Source of the DNA: W0P28-013 sp051870755
GTDB taxonomy: Bacteria > Bacteroidota > Bacteroidia > Bacteroidales > Paludibacteraceae
Length of the DNA: 64,000 bases
Direction: 5' to 3'
Assembly (NCBI GenBank): GCA_051870755.1
Contig: JBJECE010000003.1
Coordinates: forward strand, 1 to 64,000
Position numbers and translations under genes: made by a program. A model generated the notes under the pieces. That model worked only from the letters and a program-made list of their open reading frames with translations. It did no database searches and was not told where the DNA came from. Positions 54,856-63,928 of this stretch are shown here, piece after piece; the first letter of the stretch is position 1, and every line of letters begins with the position of its first letter.

Positions 54856-56712
54856 TTACTTCATTATCTCGTCCAACAATCCTTTCGTGTTGCGCTCTAT
54901 GGTACGAATATCCTCCATGATGGCATCGAGGGCGCGAAGTTCTACAGGTTTGTAGAAATACTTCGTAAACGAAAGTTCATATCCGAGTTCAGGTTCGCCA
55001 AAGCGTGCTTCGTTGTCGTATGGGGCAACTTCGTTTTCATAGAAAGCCTCTATGCCACCGGGATAAGTGAGTGGTATGCGCTCACACTCGTTGCGGTTCT
55101 TGGTATATTCTATTTCAGGGTCTTGTCCTTTCTTGGCTTTCTTATATACGATGTTGCCGTCTTTGTCTCGTTTCGGGCGTAGCACAGGGACTTCCCAATA
55201 GCCAAATTCTTCGTTGTCGAAAATTTTGCTTTCGGGAGTTTCTTCAAAATTGATAAGCAAGTCGATGATGTGTTGGCGGTCAGCTTCGCTGAGTTCGCAG
55301 TTTTTTTCACCGAGGTTTTTGCGCAGCGGAGTTTTCATTTCCGTGGCGTTGATAAGCTGTACCTTGCCACGTCGGTTTGGTGCTTTGCGGTTTGTTACAA
55401 CCCAAACGTATGTGCCGATGCCTGTATTGTAGAACATCTTTTCAGGCATTGCAACAATGGCTTCGAGCAAGTCATTCTCGATGATATAACGGCGTAGGTT
55501 GCTTTCGCCACCACCTGCTTTGCCTGTGAATAGCGATGAGCCATTGTGGATTTCCACAATGCGAGTACCGAGTGGAGTATCTTTCATTCGGCTAATGTTA
55601 TTGGCGAGGAAAAGCATTTGACAGTCGCCAATATCGGGAATGAAAGAGAAATCGCCGTTGTCGTCGTATTCAAGATTGAAACGAGAGTCGGTGAATTTCT
55701 TCTTCTCTGTTTCCTTTAATCCTTTCTTGCGCAAATCCTCTTTCCACGGAGTGCCGAAAGGTGGATTTGAGATGCAGAAATCGTATGTTTCTCCTGCGTG
55801 ACCGTCCTCTGAAATGGTTGAGCCGAAAGCAATGTATTTGCGTGGTGTACCTTTTAGCGAGTAACCAGTCTGCGGAAGCACGCCCGAAATCATCATATCC
55901 GCCATACAGGTTGCAAAAGTTTCTGGCTGGAGTTCCTGTCCGAATAGGTGGATCTTGGAATCAGGGATAATCTCGTTGATGCGTTCTTGTGCTATGGAAA
56001 GAATGCCGCCGGTGCCACATGCTCCGTCGTAAACGGCGTAGGTGGTTTTCGGTTCGAGTTGGTCGGCGATAGGAACAACGGCAAGGTCGGCAAGCAGTTT
56101 TACATAGTCGCGAGGTGTGAAGTGTTCACCGGCTTCTGTCACGTTGTTTTCCTCATTGAACTTGCGAAGCAATTCCTCGAAGATTGTTCCCATTGTATGG
56201 TTGTCGAGTCCCGGAAGAATTTCGTTGCCCTCATCATCGACCACAGGCTTTATTGATAAGTTGATGTTGGAGTCGGTAAACTTTGAAATCAAAGTACCCA
56301 GGCGTTCTGTTTCCGTCAGGTTGTCTATCTGTTGGCGTAGGTGGAATTTCTCAATTATTTCAAGCACATCGTTGCTATACCCATTGATATAGTCAATGAA
56401 ATTGAGCTTCAGCCGCTGAGGGTCAGTTTCGTTGGTGAGCGATTTTAGCGTGAACTTCGATGTGTTATAAAAAGGAAATCCACTCGCCATACAAAGCGTT
56501 TGGTCTTGGTTTGTAACACCGAATTTATCAAGTTGCTCTTTGCGTTCAAGAACCTTTTCCTTTGTCGGTTCAAGAAGCACGTCAATGCGACGAAGCACCA
56601 ACATTGGCATTATAATGTCCTTATACTTGCCTTTCTCAAAGGCATGAACGAGTACATCATTGGCTATGTTCCAAAGAAACGAAAATAATTTGCTATACTG
56701 CGCTTGCTCCAT
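54856..56712 (-). CDS. hsdM: type I restriction enzyme, M subunit
   Basis: 618 residues. N6-adenine DNA methyltransferase of the type I complex. An N-terminal helical domain (residues 1-150: FLWNIANDVLVHAFEKGKYK) is followed by the catalytic core with SAM motif DGACGTGG (229-236) and NPPFG (316-320). The C-terminal part is longer than in E. coli HsdM (529), with a charged stretch near 520-560. First gene of the operon, with a TAACTTTG box 60 bases upstream. Confidence 0.96.
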   Translation of the reverse strand: MEQAQYSKLFSFLWNIANDVLVHAFEKGKYKDIIMPMLVLRRIDVLLEPTKEKVLERKEQLDKFGVTNQDQTLCMASGFPFYNTSKFTLKSLTNETDPQRLKLNFIDYINGYSNDVLEIIEKFHLRQQIDNLTETERLGTLISKFTDSNINLSIKPVVDDEGNEILPGLDNHTMGTIFEELLRKFNEENNVTEAGEHFTPRDYVKLLADLAVVPIADQLEPKTTYAVYDGACGTGGILSIAQERINEIIPDSKIHLFGQELQPETFATCMADMMISGVLPQTGYSLKGTPRKYIAFGSTISEDGHAGETYDFCISNPPFGTPWKEDLRKKGLKETEKKKFTDSRFNLEYDDNGDFSFIPDIGDCQMLFLANNISRMKDTPLGTRIVEIHNGSSLFTGKAGGGESNLRRYIIENDLLEAIVAMPEKMFYNTGIGTYVWVVTNRKAPNRRGKVQLINATEMKTPLRKNLGEKNCELSEADRQHIIDLLINFEETPESKIFDNEEFGYWEVPVLRPKRDKDGNIVYKKAKKGQDPEIEYTKNRNECERIPLTYPGGIEAFYENEVAPYDNEARFGEPELGYELSFTKYFYKPVELRALDAIMEDIRTIERNTKGLLDEIMK

Positions 56713-56772
56713 ATCTAAATAAAATAGTTTGATATGTTAATAAATATGCCGATTAAGGCATTGAACAGACCG

Positions 56773-56780
56773 CAAAGTTA
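56773..56780 (-). promoter_or_regulatory. -7 box for the hsd operon
   Basis: Minus-strand TAACTTTG. No TTTG at the -33 position. The rest of the 259-base gap to rfbD holds only a small CCGGC/GCCGG hairpin near 56858-56873 and the rfbD promoter. Confidence 0.55.
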
Positions 56781-56922
56781 CAAAATATTTTCTAAATGGG
56801 GGGTATTTGTTACTGAAAATTGCACCCGGTTTTTGCAGGTGTCTATGCTGCCCCAACCGGCCCTTTTGCCGGCACTATCTACCACATTCTGAAACACCAT
56901 TGGGCTCTTTTCGGCCAAAATG

Positions 56923-56954
56923 TTTGTGTATATTATGAAAAACGCTTATTTTTG
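56923..56954 (+). promoter_or_regulatory. promoter for rfbD
   Basis: TTTG (56923-56926), 20 bases, TATTTTTG (56947-56954), 17 bases before the ATG. Confidence 0.8.
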
Positions 56955-56971
56955 CACCAAATTAAATTGTC

Positions 56972-57844
56972 ATGATGAAACTTTTGATAACAGGTGCTTA
57001 CGGCCAACTCGGCAACGAAATGCGCGTGGCTTTGCAGCACTATCCGCAGTTTATGCCGGTGTTTACCGATGCCGATACACTCGATATTTGCGATTTGCAG
57101 GCGCTCGATGCCTTTGTCGCAGCCCATCGCCCCGATGTGCTGGTCAATTGCGCGGCTTATACGGCCGTCGATAAGGCCGAGGACGACGAGGCGCTGTGCC
57201 GCAGGGTGAATTGCGACGCGGTGCGCAACTTGGGTGTCGTGGCACAAAAATATGGCTTGAAAATCGTGCATATTTCCACCGATTATGTGTTCGACGGAAC
57301 CGGTCATGTGCCTTACACGGAGGATATGCCCGTGGCGCCCAATACGGTGTACGGCAAAACCAAATTGGCCGGCGAACAAGCCTTGCTCGAGGTGTGCAGC
57401 AATGCGCTGATTATTCGCACAGCATGGCTCTATTCGGGCTTTGGCAACAACTTTGTGAAAACCATGCTGCGGCTTGGTGCCGAGCGCGACCGTTTGAATG
57501 TGGTGTTCGACCAAGTGGGTACACCAACCTATGCGGCCGATTTGGCCGAGGCCATTCTGCAGATTCTGTCGGCCGATAAGTTTGTGCCGGGCATCTACCA
57601 TTTTACAAACGAGGGCGTTTGCAGTTGGTACGATTTCACAACCATGATATTTCGGCTGGCCGATGTGCCGTGTGCCGTGTCGCCCATCGAATCGAAAGAT
57701 TATGCCTATCGCACGCCACGGCCGCACTACAGCATGTTGAACAAAGCCAAAATAAAAGCCGTTTACGGCATCGAAATTCCGTATTGGGTCGATGCGTTGG
57801 AACGCTGTTTGCAAGTGTTGCGCCCGACCGGCGTGTCGGACTAA
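56972..57844 (+). CDS. rfbD: dTDP-4-dehydrorhamnose reductase
   Basis: 290 residues. Last step of dTDP-L-rhamnose synthesis, using NADPH. Rossmann motif ITGAYGQLGNEM near the start, NCAAYTAVDKAEDD, STDYVFDG, the catalytic YGKTK (TVYGKTKLAGEQ), and RTAWLYSGFG with NFVKTM. rfbA, rfbB and rfbC are not in the window. The FAD enzyme follows after 67 bases. Confidence 0.95.
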   Translation: MMKLLITGAYGQLGNEMRVALQHYPQFMPVFTDADTLDICDLQALDAFVAAHRPDVLVNCAAYTAVDKAEDDEALCRRVNCDAVRNLGVVAQKYGLKIVHISTDYVFDGTGHVPYTEDMPVAPNTVYGKTKLAGEQALLEVCSNALIIRTAWLYSGFGNNFVKTMLRLGAERDRLNVVFDQVGTPTYAADLAEAILQILSADKFVPGIYHFTNEGVCSWYDFTTMIFRLADVPCAVSPIESKDYAYRTPRPHYSMLNKAKIKAVYGIEIPYWVDALERCLQVLRPTGVSD

Positions 57845-57911
57845 CATCCGCCGGCTTGGCGTGGTGCCGGCGTTTTGACACTACATTGTTTCATCCCTAA
57901 AAACATTCACC

Positions 57912-59393
57912 GTGGAAAGTGTTATAATCATAGGCAGCGGACTTGGCGGCTTGGAGTGCGGCTATATTTTGGCCAAACACGGCTATCAAGTTACTGTGTT
58001 GGAGCACGATGCGTGTATTGGCGGTTGCCTGCAAACATTTCGGCGCGGCAGTGCCCAATTCGATACCGGATTTCATTACGTTGGCGGACTGGGCGAAGGC
58101 CAATCGCTCAATGCGCTGTTCCGCTATTTCGATTTGCTCGATTTGCCGTGGCAGCAGTTGGATGCCGACTGTTTCGACGAAGTGGTCATCGGCGAACAAT
58201 CGTTCCCGTTTGCCAGCGGACACGCTCGGTTTGTGGAGCGATTGGCAGAATATTTCCCGAAACAACGTGCTAATTTACAGCGCTATACCGATTTCTTGCG
58301 TCAAGTGGGCGACCACATTTACGATAGTTTTCTGCCGCGCGACAGCAACGAATTTTATGCCACGTCGTTGTTTGCGCGGTCGGCGTATCAATTTCTGAAC
58401 GAAACGATAGACGACCCGCTGTTGCGCAAAGTGCTGTCGGGCACGTCGCTCAAAATGGAACTGAACGCCGAAACATTGCCTTTGTATGTGTTTGCGCAAA
58501 TAAATAATTCGTTCATTCAGAGTGCGTGGCGCTTGCGTGGCGGCGGGTCGCTCATAGCCGACCGCTTGGCGGCCAAAATCAGGGAGTTTGGCGGCACGGT
58601 GCGTGTGCATTCTACTGTTACCAAGTTGGTGGAGCAAGACGGCCGCATTGCCAAAGTGGTGGTCAATGGCGGCGAAACGCTGACAGCCGATTGGGTGATA
58701 TCGAGCGCGCATCCGGCACTCACCTTGTCGTTGTTGGACGAGAGTCGCTGCATTCGGCGCGTCTATCGCAATCGCATCGCAGGACTGAAAAATTCGTTTG
58801 GTATGTTCACCGCCAACATTCGTCTGAAACCGGAGGCGTTGCCCTATCTGAATCGCAACATTTTTGTACATCGCGCCGATGCCGATTTGTGGCATGTCGA
58901 TACCGGCAAGCGCATCGATAGTGTGTTGGTCAACTATGCCGTGCCGACAGATAATACCGCTTATGCCGACCGGCTCGACCTGCTGACGCCGATGCGCTGG
59001 GACGAAGTGGCGCGTTGGGCTGATTGCCGTGTCGGGCATCGTGGCGACTCGTATGTCGAATTCAAAAACGACAAAGTGGAGCAGTGCTTGCAGTTGGTCG
59101 AACAGCGTTTGCCGGATTTGCGCGACGCCATCGACCGCGTATTTACCAGCACGCCGCTGTCGTATTACAGTTACACGCTCACGCAAGAGGGTTCGGCCTA
59201 CGGCATTTGCAAGGATTGGAACAGCCCGATGACGACCGTGCTGACGCCGCGTACGCCTGTGCAAAACCTGTTGCTCACCGGACAAAGTCTGAATCTGCAC
59301 GGCATTTTGGGCGTGTCGATGACGTCGGTGTTCACCTGCGCCGAAATTTTGGGTATGGACACATTGGCCGAAGCGATTCGGCGTTGTCGATAA
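57912..59393 (+). CDS. CrtI/retinol-saturase-like FAD oxidoreductase
   Basis: 493 residues from GTG 57912 (VESVIIIGSG). The dinucleotide-binding GSGLGGLECGYILAKHG (8-24) and GGCLQTFRR open an amino-oxidase/phytoene-desaturase fold; FDTGFHYVGG and the C-terminal LLLTGQSLNLHGILGVSMTS contact FAD and substrate. Family members desaturate or reduce polyenes; the resemblance is nearer to all-trans-retinol 13,14-reductase. No other carotenoid gene is nearby, so the substrate is open. A patatin gene follows after 15 bases. Confidence 0.85.
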   Translation: MESVIIIGSGLGGLECGYILAKHGYQVTVLEHDACIGGCLQTFRRGSAQFDTGFHYVGGLGEGQSLNALFRYFDLLDLPWQQLDADCFDEVVIGEQSFPFASGHARFVERLAEYFPKQRANLQRYTDFLRQVGDHIYDSFLPRDSNEFYATSLFARSAYQFLNETIDDPLLRKVLSGTSLKMELNAETLPLYVFAQINNSFIQSAWRLRGGGSLIADRLAAKIREFGGTVRVHSTVTKLVEQDGRIAKVVVNGGETLTADWVISSAHPALTLSLLDESRCIRRVYRNRIAGLKNSFGMFTANIRLKPEALPYLNRNIFVHRADADLWHVDTGKRIDSVLVNYAVPTDNTAYADRLDLLTPMRWDEVARWADCRVGHRGDSYVEFKNDKVEQCLQLVEQRLPDLRDAIDRVFTSTPLSYYSYTLTQEGSAYGICKDWNSPMTTVLTPRTPVQNLLLTGQSLNLHGILGVSMTSVFTCAEILGMDTLAEAIRRCR

Positions 59394-59408
59394 AAAAATG
59401 TTTGCTGT

Positions 59409-60212
59409 ATGAGTCAAAACAAATATCGCATTGGCATATCGTTGAGTGGCGGCGGTGCCAAAGGCATTGCGCATTTAGGCGTGTTGCAGGCGCTGGAAGA
59501 GGTCGGGCTGAAACCGCAGGTGGTGGCCGGTGTGAGTGCCGGTGCCATTATCGGCGCCTTCTATGCCGACGGCAAAACTCCGCAGGAAATTTGCCACTTT
59601 TTCAAGGAATCAAAATTTTTCGATTTTGTAAAAATCGTGGTGCCGCAAAAAGGTTTCATGTCCACCGAACGCTTCTACCGCCTGATAGATGATTTTATCG
59701 ATGCCAAAACGTTCGAAGAGTTAAAAATGCCGCTGACAATCAACGCCACCGAACTGATTGACGGGCGCAACGTCTATTTCAATACCGGAACGTTGGTCGA
59801 TAAGGTGGTGGCATCGGCCAGCGTGCCCATTTTTCTGACGCCGCAGGAGATCGACGGCAAAGTGTACGTCGATGGTGGCATTTTTTGCAATATGCCGGCT
59901 TCGGTCATTCGCCACGATTGCGATTTTCTGATTGGCGTACACGTCAATCAGATTGTTACCGACGGCTCCATCGACAATGTATTCGACGTGATGGAACGGG
60001 TGTATAATCTCTCAATTCAGTCGAGCACAGTGGCCGAAAAACGTCAGTGCGACCTTGTAATCGAGCCGGTCAAAGCACGCAATTTCGGCATGTTCGACAT
60101 ATCGAAAACACAGCAAATTTTTGATATTGGTTACGAGGCTGCTATGCGCAAACTGACTCAACCCGATGTGCAGCAACTGATAGAACCGTTGCGAAGAGGC
60201 ATTATGCCGTAA
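59409..60212 (+). CDS. patatin-like phospholipase
   Basis: 267 residues. The oxyanion-hole motif GGGAKG (14-19), the nucleophile elbow GVSAG (41-45, Ser43) and the DGG (155-157, Asp155) make the Ser-Asp dyad complete. No signal peptide is seen, so it is like the RssA-type cytoplasmic or membrane-associated lipases. It is convergent with PBP1A, whose stop is 11 bases away. Confidence 0.93.
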   Translation: MSQNKYRIGISLSGGGAKGIAHLGVLQALEEVGLKPQVVAGVSAGAIIGAFYADGKTPQEICHFFKESKFFDFVKIVVPQKGFMSTERFYRLIDDFIDAKTFEELKMPLTINATELIDGRNVYFNTGTLVDKVVASASVPIFLTPQEIDGKVYVDGGIFCNMPASVIRHDCDFLIGVHVNQIVTDGSIDNVFDVMERVYNLSIQSSTVAEKRQCDLVIEPVKARNFGMFDISKTQQIFDIGYEAAMRKLTQPDVQQLIEPLRRGIMP

Positions 60213-60222
60213 TCGGGATAGA

Positions 60223-62568
60223 CTATTCGGCGATGTCTGTATCGTTTTCGGTTGGACAGCCCGCGTCGGCATTAAACCATTCCGGAATATCGAATTTCTG
60301 CGTGGCGTCGTAGCCTAACGTGTTGTCTTGCAGCACTTTGTTCATGTATTTAGCCCAAATAGGCAGTGCCATGCTGGCGCCTTGTCCTTCGGCCATGTTG
60401 CTGAAGTGTACGCCACGATCTTCCCAACCGACCCACACGCCCGACACAAGTGTCGGTGTGAAACCGATGAACCAACCATCGGAGTTGTTTTGCGTCGTTC
60501 CTGTTTTGCAGCCGGCCGGCGCTTGCACGTTGTATTTGTAGCGCACGCGCACGCCGGTGCCGTGGTCCATCACGCTGGTCAGCATGTTTATCATTTTGTA
60601 CGATGTCTCTTCGTTGATGACTTCGGTGGTGGTAGGTGTAAACGAGGCGATGAGGTTGCCGTTGTTGTCTTCGATGCGTGTTACATAGATGGGGTTGATG
60701 CGTATGCCTTTGTTCGGGAATGTGGTGTAGGCATCGACCATTTCGGCGACGGATACTTCGCACGGCCCGAGACAGAGTGAATAGTCGGGCACGATTTCGC
60801 CGCGCAGCCCGAACGAACGCAGTATGTTTGCAAATTGTTTGGGTGTTGTCAGTTGGCTGATGACGTAGGCGCTAATCCAGTTGTTGGATGTGGTCAAGCC
60901 CCAGCGCAGGGTTACTTCTTCGCCGATGTGGGTTTTGCCGCTGTTGCGTGGCGACCATTCGCTGCCATCGCCGGCTATGAGCGTAATTGGCTGATTGATA
61001 GTCTTGTCGCACGGCCAATAACCTTCGCTCATGGCTTGCGTGTAGAGGTAGGGCTTGATGGTGGAACCGACTTGGCGCCGCCCGATGTTGACCATGTCGT
61101 ATTGGAAATGGCTGAAGTCGGGGCCGCCGACGTAGGCTTTCACATAGCCGTTGCTCGGGTCCATCGACATGAAACCGCAGCGCGCAAAACTTTTGATGTA
61201 GCGTATCGAGTCGAGCGGTGTCATTACGGTGTCGATGTTGCCGTCGTAGGCGAAAACCGACATTTCGACCGGCGTGTTGAATGCTTTTTGTATCTCGGCG
61301 TCGGTGGCGTGCGCTTTTTTCATGGCGCGATAGCGGTCGGTTTGCCGCATAGCCTGATTCATTATTTGTTCAATCTCTTGGTCGGTCAGATTGTTGGCAA
61401 ATGGGGCTTTTTTGCGTCCTTTCTGCTCTTTGAAGAATGTTTTTTGCAGTTCTTGAATGTGTTCGGCTACGGCCTCTTCGGCATATTGTTGCATGCGCGA
61501 GTCGATGGCGGTGTAAATTTTCAGACCATCGGCGTAGATGTTGTATTTCGAGCCGTCCGATTTCGGATTTTTTTCGATGAAACCATACAACGGGTCTTCT
61601 GCCCACGCGATGGAGTCCATATAGTAGCGACCGTATGGCGCGAGTTGCCATTGGGCGTAATTGGAGCGCTTGGGTTCTTTGGCAGTCAGCATCAGGCGCA
61701 GATATTCGCGGAAATAGGGTGCCAGGCCGAGTTTATGATCCACTTTGTGGTAATTCAGCACCAGCGGTATCTGTTTCAGCGAGTCGAATTCGGCTTCGGT
61801 GATGTAGTCGCTTTTCAGCATTTGCCCGAGCACGACGTTGCGGCGTTGTTGTGTGCGTTCGTTGCGACGTACGGGGTTGAACAGCGCTGGATTTTTGCAC
61901 ATGCCCACCAACGTGGCAGCCTCTTCGATGGTCAAATCTTTGGGCAATTTGCCGAAATAGACTTGCGCGGCTGTTTTGATGCCGACGGCGTTGTTCAGAA
62001 AATCGAATTTGTTGAGGTACATGGTCAGAATTTCCTCTTTCGTGTACAACCGTTCCAACTGTACGGCAATGACCCATTCGATGGGTTTTTGCAGTGCGCG
62101 CTGAAAGATGTTGGTGGCCGGTGGCGAATAGAGTTGTTTGGCCAACTGTTGCGTGATGGTCGAACCGCCGCCCGCGTTTTTGCGTTGCAGCAAGCCGCGC
62201 ACTACCAACACGCGCATCAGGGCTTGTCCGTCGATGCCCGAATGGTCGTAGAAACGTTCGTCTTCGGTAGCCACCAGGGCGCGTATCACAAAAGGCGATA
62301 TTTCGTCGTAACGCGTTGTGATGCGGTTGTCGGTGGCGGTGAAAAACGTGCCTAACAACTGCATGTCGGCCGAATAAATTTCGGTGGCATATTTGTTTTT
62401 CGGATTTTGCAACTCGCTGATAGCGGGCATGTAGCCAATCCACCCTTTGGTGATGGCCAGAAAGATGAAGGCTACAATGGCGATGCCGCACAAAAATAGC
62501 GACCAAAACCAGAGTGCAAATCGCTTTTTCTGCGATGATGTGATACCGGAGTCCTTTTTTACAACCAT
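60223..62568 (-). CDS. bifunctional penicillin-binding protein 1A
   Basis: 781 residues. Builds and cross-links peptidoglycan. A short cytoplasmic tail and one membrane helix (about 18-40) precede the GT51 transglycosylase with ATEDERFYDHSG (100-111, catalytic Glu102) and GGGSTITQQLAKQLY. The transpeptidase (about 440-750) has the active-site STIK (VGSTIKPYLY), SNN (TTSNNWIS) and KTGT (CKTGTTQNN). Full length for the class A family. Strong promoter just upstream. Confidence 0.96.
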   Translation of the reverse strand: MVVKKDSGITSSQKKRFALWFWSLFLCGIAIVAFIFLAITKGWIGYMPAISELQNPKNKYATEIYSADMQLLGTFFTATDNRITTRYDEISPFVIRALVATEDERFYDHSGIDGQALMRVLVVRGLLQRKNAGGGSTITQQLAKQLYSPPATNIFQRALQKPIEWVIAVQLERLYTKEEILTMYLNKFDFLNNAVGIKTAAQVYFGKLPKDLTIEEAATLVGMCKNPALFNPVRRNERTQQRRNVVLGQMLKSDYITEAEFDSLKQIPLVLNYHKVDHKLGLAPYFREYLRLMLTAKEPKRSNYAQWQLAPYGRYYMDSIAWAEDPLYGFIEKNPKSDGSKYNIYADGLKIYTAIDSRMQQYAEEAVAEHIQELQKTFFKEQKGRKKAPFANNLTDQEIEQIMNQAMRQTDRYRAMKKAHATDAEIQKAFNTPVEMSVFAYDGNIDTVMTPLDSIRYIKSFARCGFMSMDPSNGYVKAYVGGPDFSHFQYDMVNIGRRQVGSTIKPYLYTQAMSEGYWPCDKTINQPITLIAGDGSEWSPRNSGKTHIGEEVTLRWGLTTSNNWISAYVISQLTTPKQFANILRSFGLRGEIVPDYSLCLGPCEVSVAEMVDAYTTFPNKGIRINPIYVTRIEDNNGNLIASFTPTTTEVINEETSYKMINMLTSVMDHGTGVRVRYKYNVQAPAGCKTGTTQNNSDGWFIGFTPTLVSGVWVGWEDRGVHFSNMAEGQGASMALPIWAKYMNKVLQDNTLGYDATQKFDIPEWFNADAGCPTENDTDIAE

Positions 62569-62596
62569 AAAATTAGTGTTGGATTAGTTGAATGTG

Positions 62597-62628
62597 CAAA
62601 GATAAATAAAATCTGCGAAATGTTCAAA
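62597..62628 (-). promoter_or_regulatory. promoter for PBP1A
   Basis: Minus-strand TTTG (62628-62625), 20 bases, TATCTTTG (62604-62597). Confidence 0.8.
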
Positions 62629-62640
62629 CATATACTTTTT

Positions 62641-62671
62641 TTTGTGCATTAAAAAAAAATGTGTACCTTTG
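62641..62671 (+). promoter_or_regulatory. promoter toward the right-edge restriction gene
   Basis: TTTG (62641-62644), 19 bases, TACCTTTG (62664-62671). Predicted start near 62678, leaving a leader of about 290 bases before the chosen ATG 62969. Confidence 0.75.
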
Positions 62672-62718
62672 CAACGTTGCAAAGGCAATATTTTATTAAC
62701 AAAGCATTGACTATTATT

Positions 62719-62890
62719 CGCATTCAAAACAAAAGCGTCAGAAACTCTTGATTTGAACTAAATCGAAGAATAGCAATTTCACGGAATAGCGACAGCATTT
62801 CTGTACTATCACAAGAAGTTAATGTTTGCACCTATAGGTGTAAACAATCTGTGTGGTAGGCGGGGTTTTCTGACGCTCCCCGTGAATGCG
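62719..62890 (+). repeat. 172-bp inverted-repeat element / structured leader
   Basis: The ends match in inverted order with a short gap in each arm: CGCATTCA (62719-62726) with TGAATGCG (62883-62890), and AGCGTCAGAAA (62734-62744) with TTTCTGACGCT (62867-62877). It has no ORF. It could be a MITE-like insertion or an RNA leader folding into a closed stem. It lies within the untranslated region of the downstream gene. Confidence 0.6.
62824..62845. promoter_or_regulatory. 22-bp near-palindrome, candidate operator
   Basis: Two 11-base arms (GTTTGCACCTA with its complement) match at all but one base. The half-site TTTGCACCT recurs at about 62900. Its position before a restriction-modification pair suggests a controller-protein-type operator or an RNA hairpin; neither is shown. 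Confidence 0.45.
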
Positions 62891-62968
62891 ATAGAGAAGT
62901 TTGCACCTTCTTCGTTTTCTTCTGTTTCATAAGTGATTGATAGTAATGCGCAAAAACTATCAATCAAA

Positions 62969-63928
62969 ATGGAACGACCCTCCTTATTTAATTCTTCTTT
63001 GGTAAAAGAACCATTCGTTATTTACGAACGTTCTATGAATGCCGATTGTGCAGTCTTGCATGATTTGGATGCGTTTGGCGATTTTCAAAAACGCTTTCAA
63101 CTGTTAGCCCAAAAACATCCTAAATTGATTATAAATACCCTTTCTAACATTTTTACGATGCGTTTAATTGGGAATAAAACACATGGTGACTTGGCAGAAA
63201 TTGGAATGGCAGAGTTTATTCACCAATTTATGTATGATTACGATAGTATACATGTTGGCAAGGATTTATTTCGGGCAAAAGAACACGAAGAAGATATTGT
63301 AATAATAAATGAATTAAATCAACAAAAAATACCGGTTAGTTTAAAAGCCTATGGAGATGGACCATTGCAACTTTCCACCGACAAAGATTCTTTGCTTTTC
63401 CCTAAATTAAAAGAATATGGAAATGAAATTATAGGTGAAAAAATCCAAGAATTATTTTCTTCAGAAGCATTTGCTGGACTTAATGCCGTAAATGTAATGC
63501 CTTTAATTTATCGGGAAAAACAAATGCAGTGTAATATTATGGTGTTTGACTTTGAAAAAATGCGTCAACAAACACAAAAAATAGTGTTACTTGCTGAAGG
63601 TGATAAATATGATAATGGATCAAAATCTATAATTAAAGGAAAGGGGAGAAAACACCCTATTTATATGTTTTTGGATCATAACGGAGAATATATTTGTGAA
63701 GTCCGTTATGGTAATGCAACTGCTAATGCTTTGCAAAGAGGTTTTTGGACACACACACAACATGCATCGTCTTATTTTAATAGTTTAACAAATGGTTGGA
63801 TTTCATACTCTCATAATGAAACCCTTGTGAAGTTGTTTCGATTAGCATTGAATAGTACAGAAAATGGACACAAATTAGCCAACGATATTTTACAAAAGGA
63901 TATTGATAACTTATTTCAGAACGTATGA
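62969..63928 (+). CDS. probable type II restriction endonuclease
   Basis: 319 residues from ATG 62969 (MERPSLFNSSL); GTG 62933 would add 12 residues. I do not recognise the exact family. A possible PD-(D/E)xK-like core lies in EEDIVIINELNQQ to VSLKAYGDG (about 107-131; candidate Asp109 and Lys126). The main argument is context: its stop overlaps the start of a probable DNA methyltransferase (ATGA), the usual arrangement of type II pairs. It is much more AT-rich than the genes to the left, which points to recent transfer. Confidence 0.6.
   Translation: MERPSLFNSSLVKEPFVIYERSMNADCAVLHDLDAFGDFQKRFQLLAQKHPKLIINTLSNIFTMRLIGNKTHGDLAEIGMAEFIHQFMYDYDSIHVGKDLFRAKEHEEDIVIINELNQQKIPVSLKAYGDGPLQLSTDKDSLLFPKLKEYGNEIIGEKIQELFSSEAFAGLNAVNVMPLIYREKQMQCNIMVFDFEKMRQQTQKIVLLAEGDKYDNGSKSIIKGKGRKHPIYMFLDHNGEYICEVRYGNATANALQRGFWTHTQHASSYFNSLTNGWISYSHNETLVKLFRLALNSTENGHKLANDILQKDIDNLFQNV

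Noticed and set aside
60835..62355. 506-codon plus-strand open frame
   Set aside because: Antisense to PBP1A, whose motifs are complete; the translation has no domain signature.
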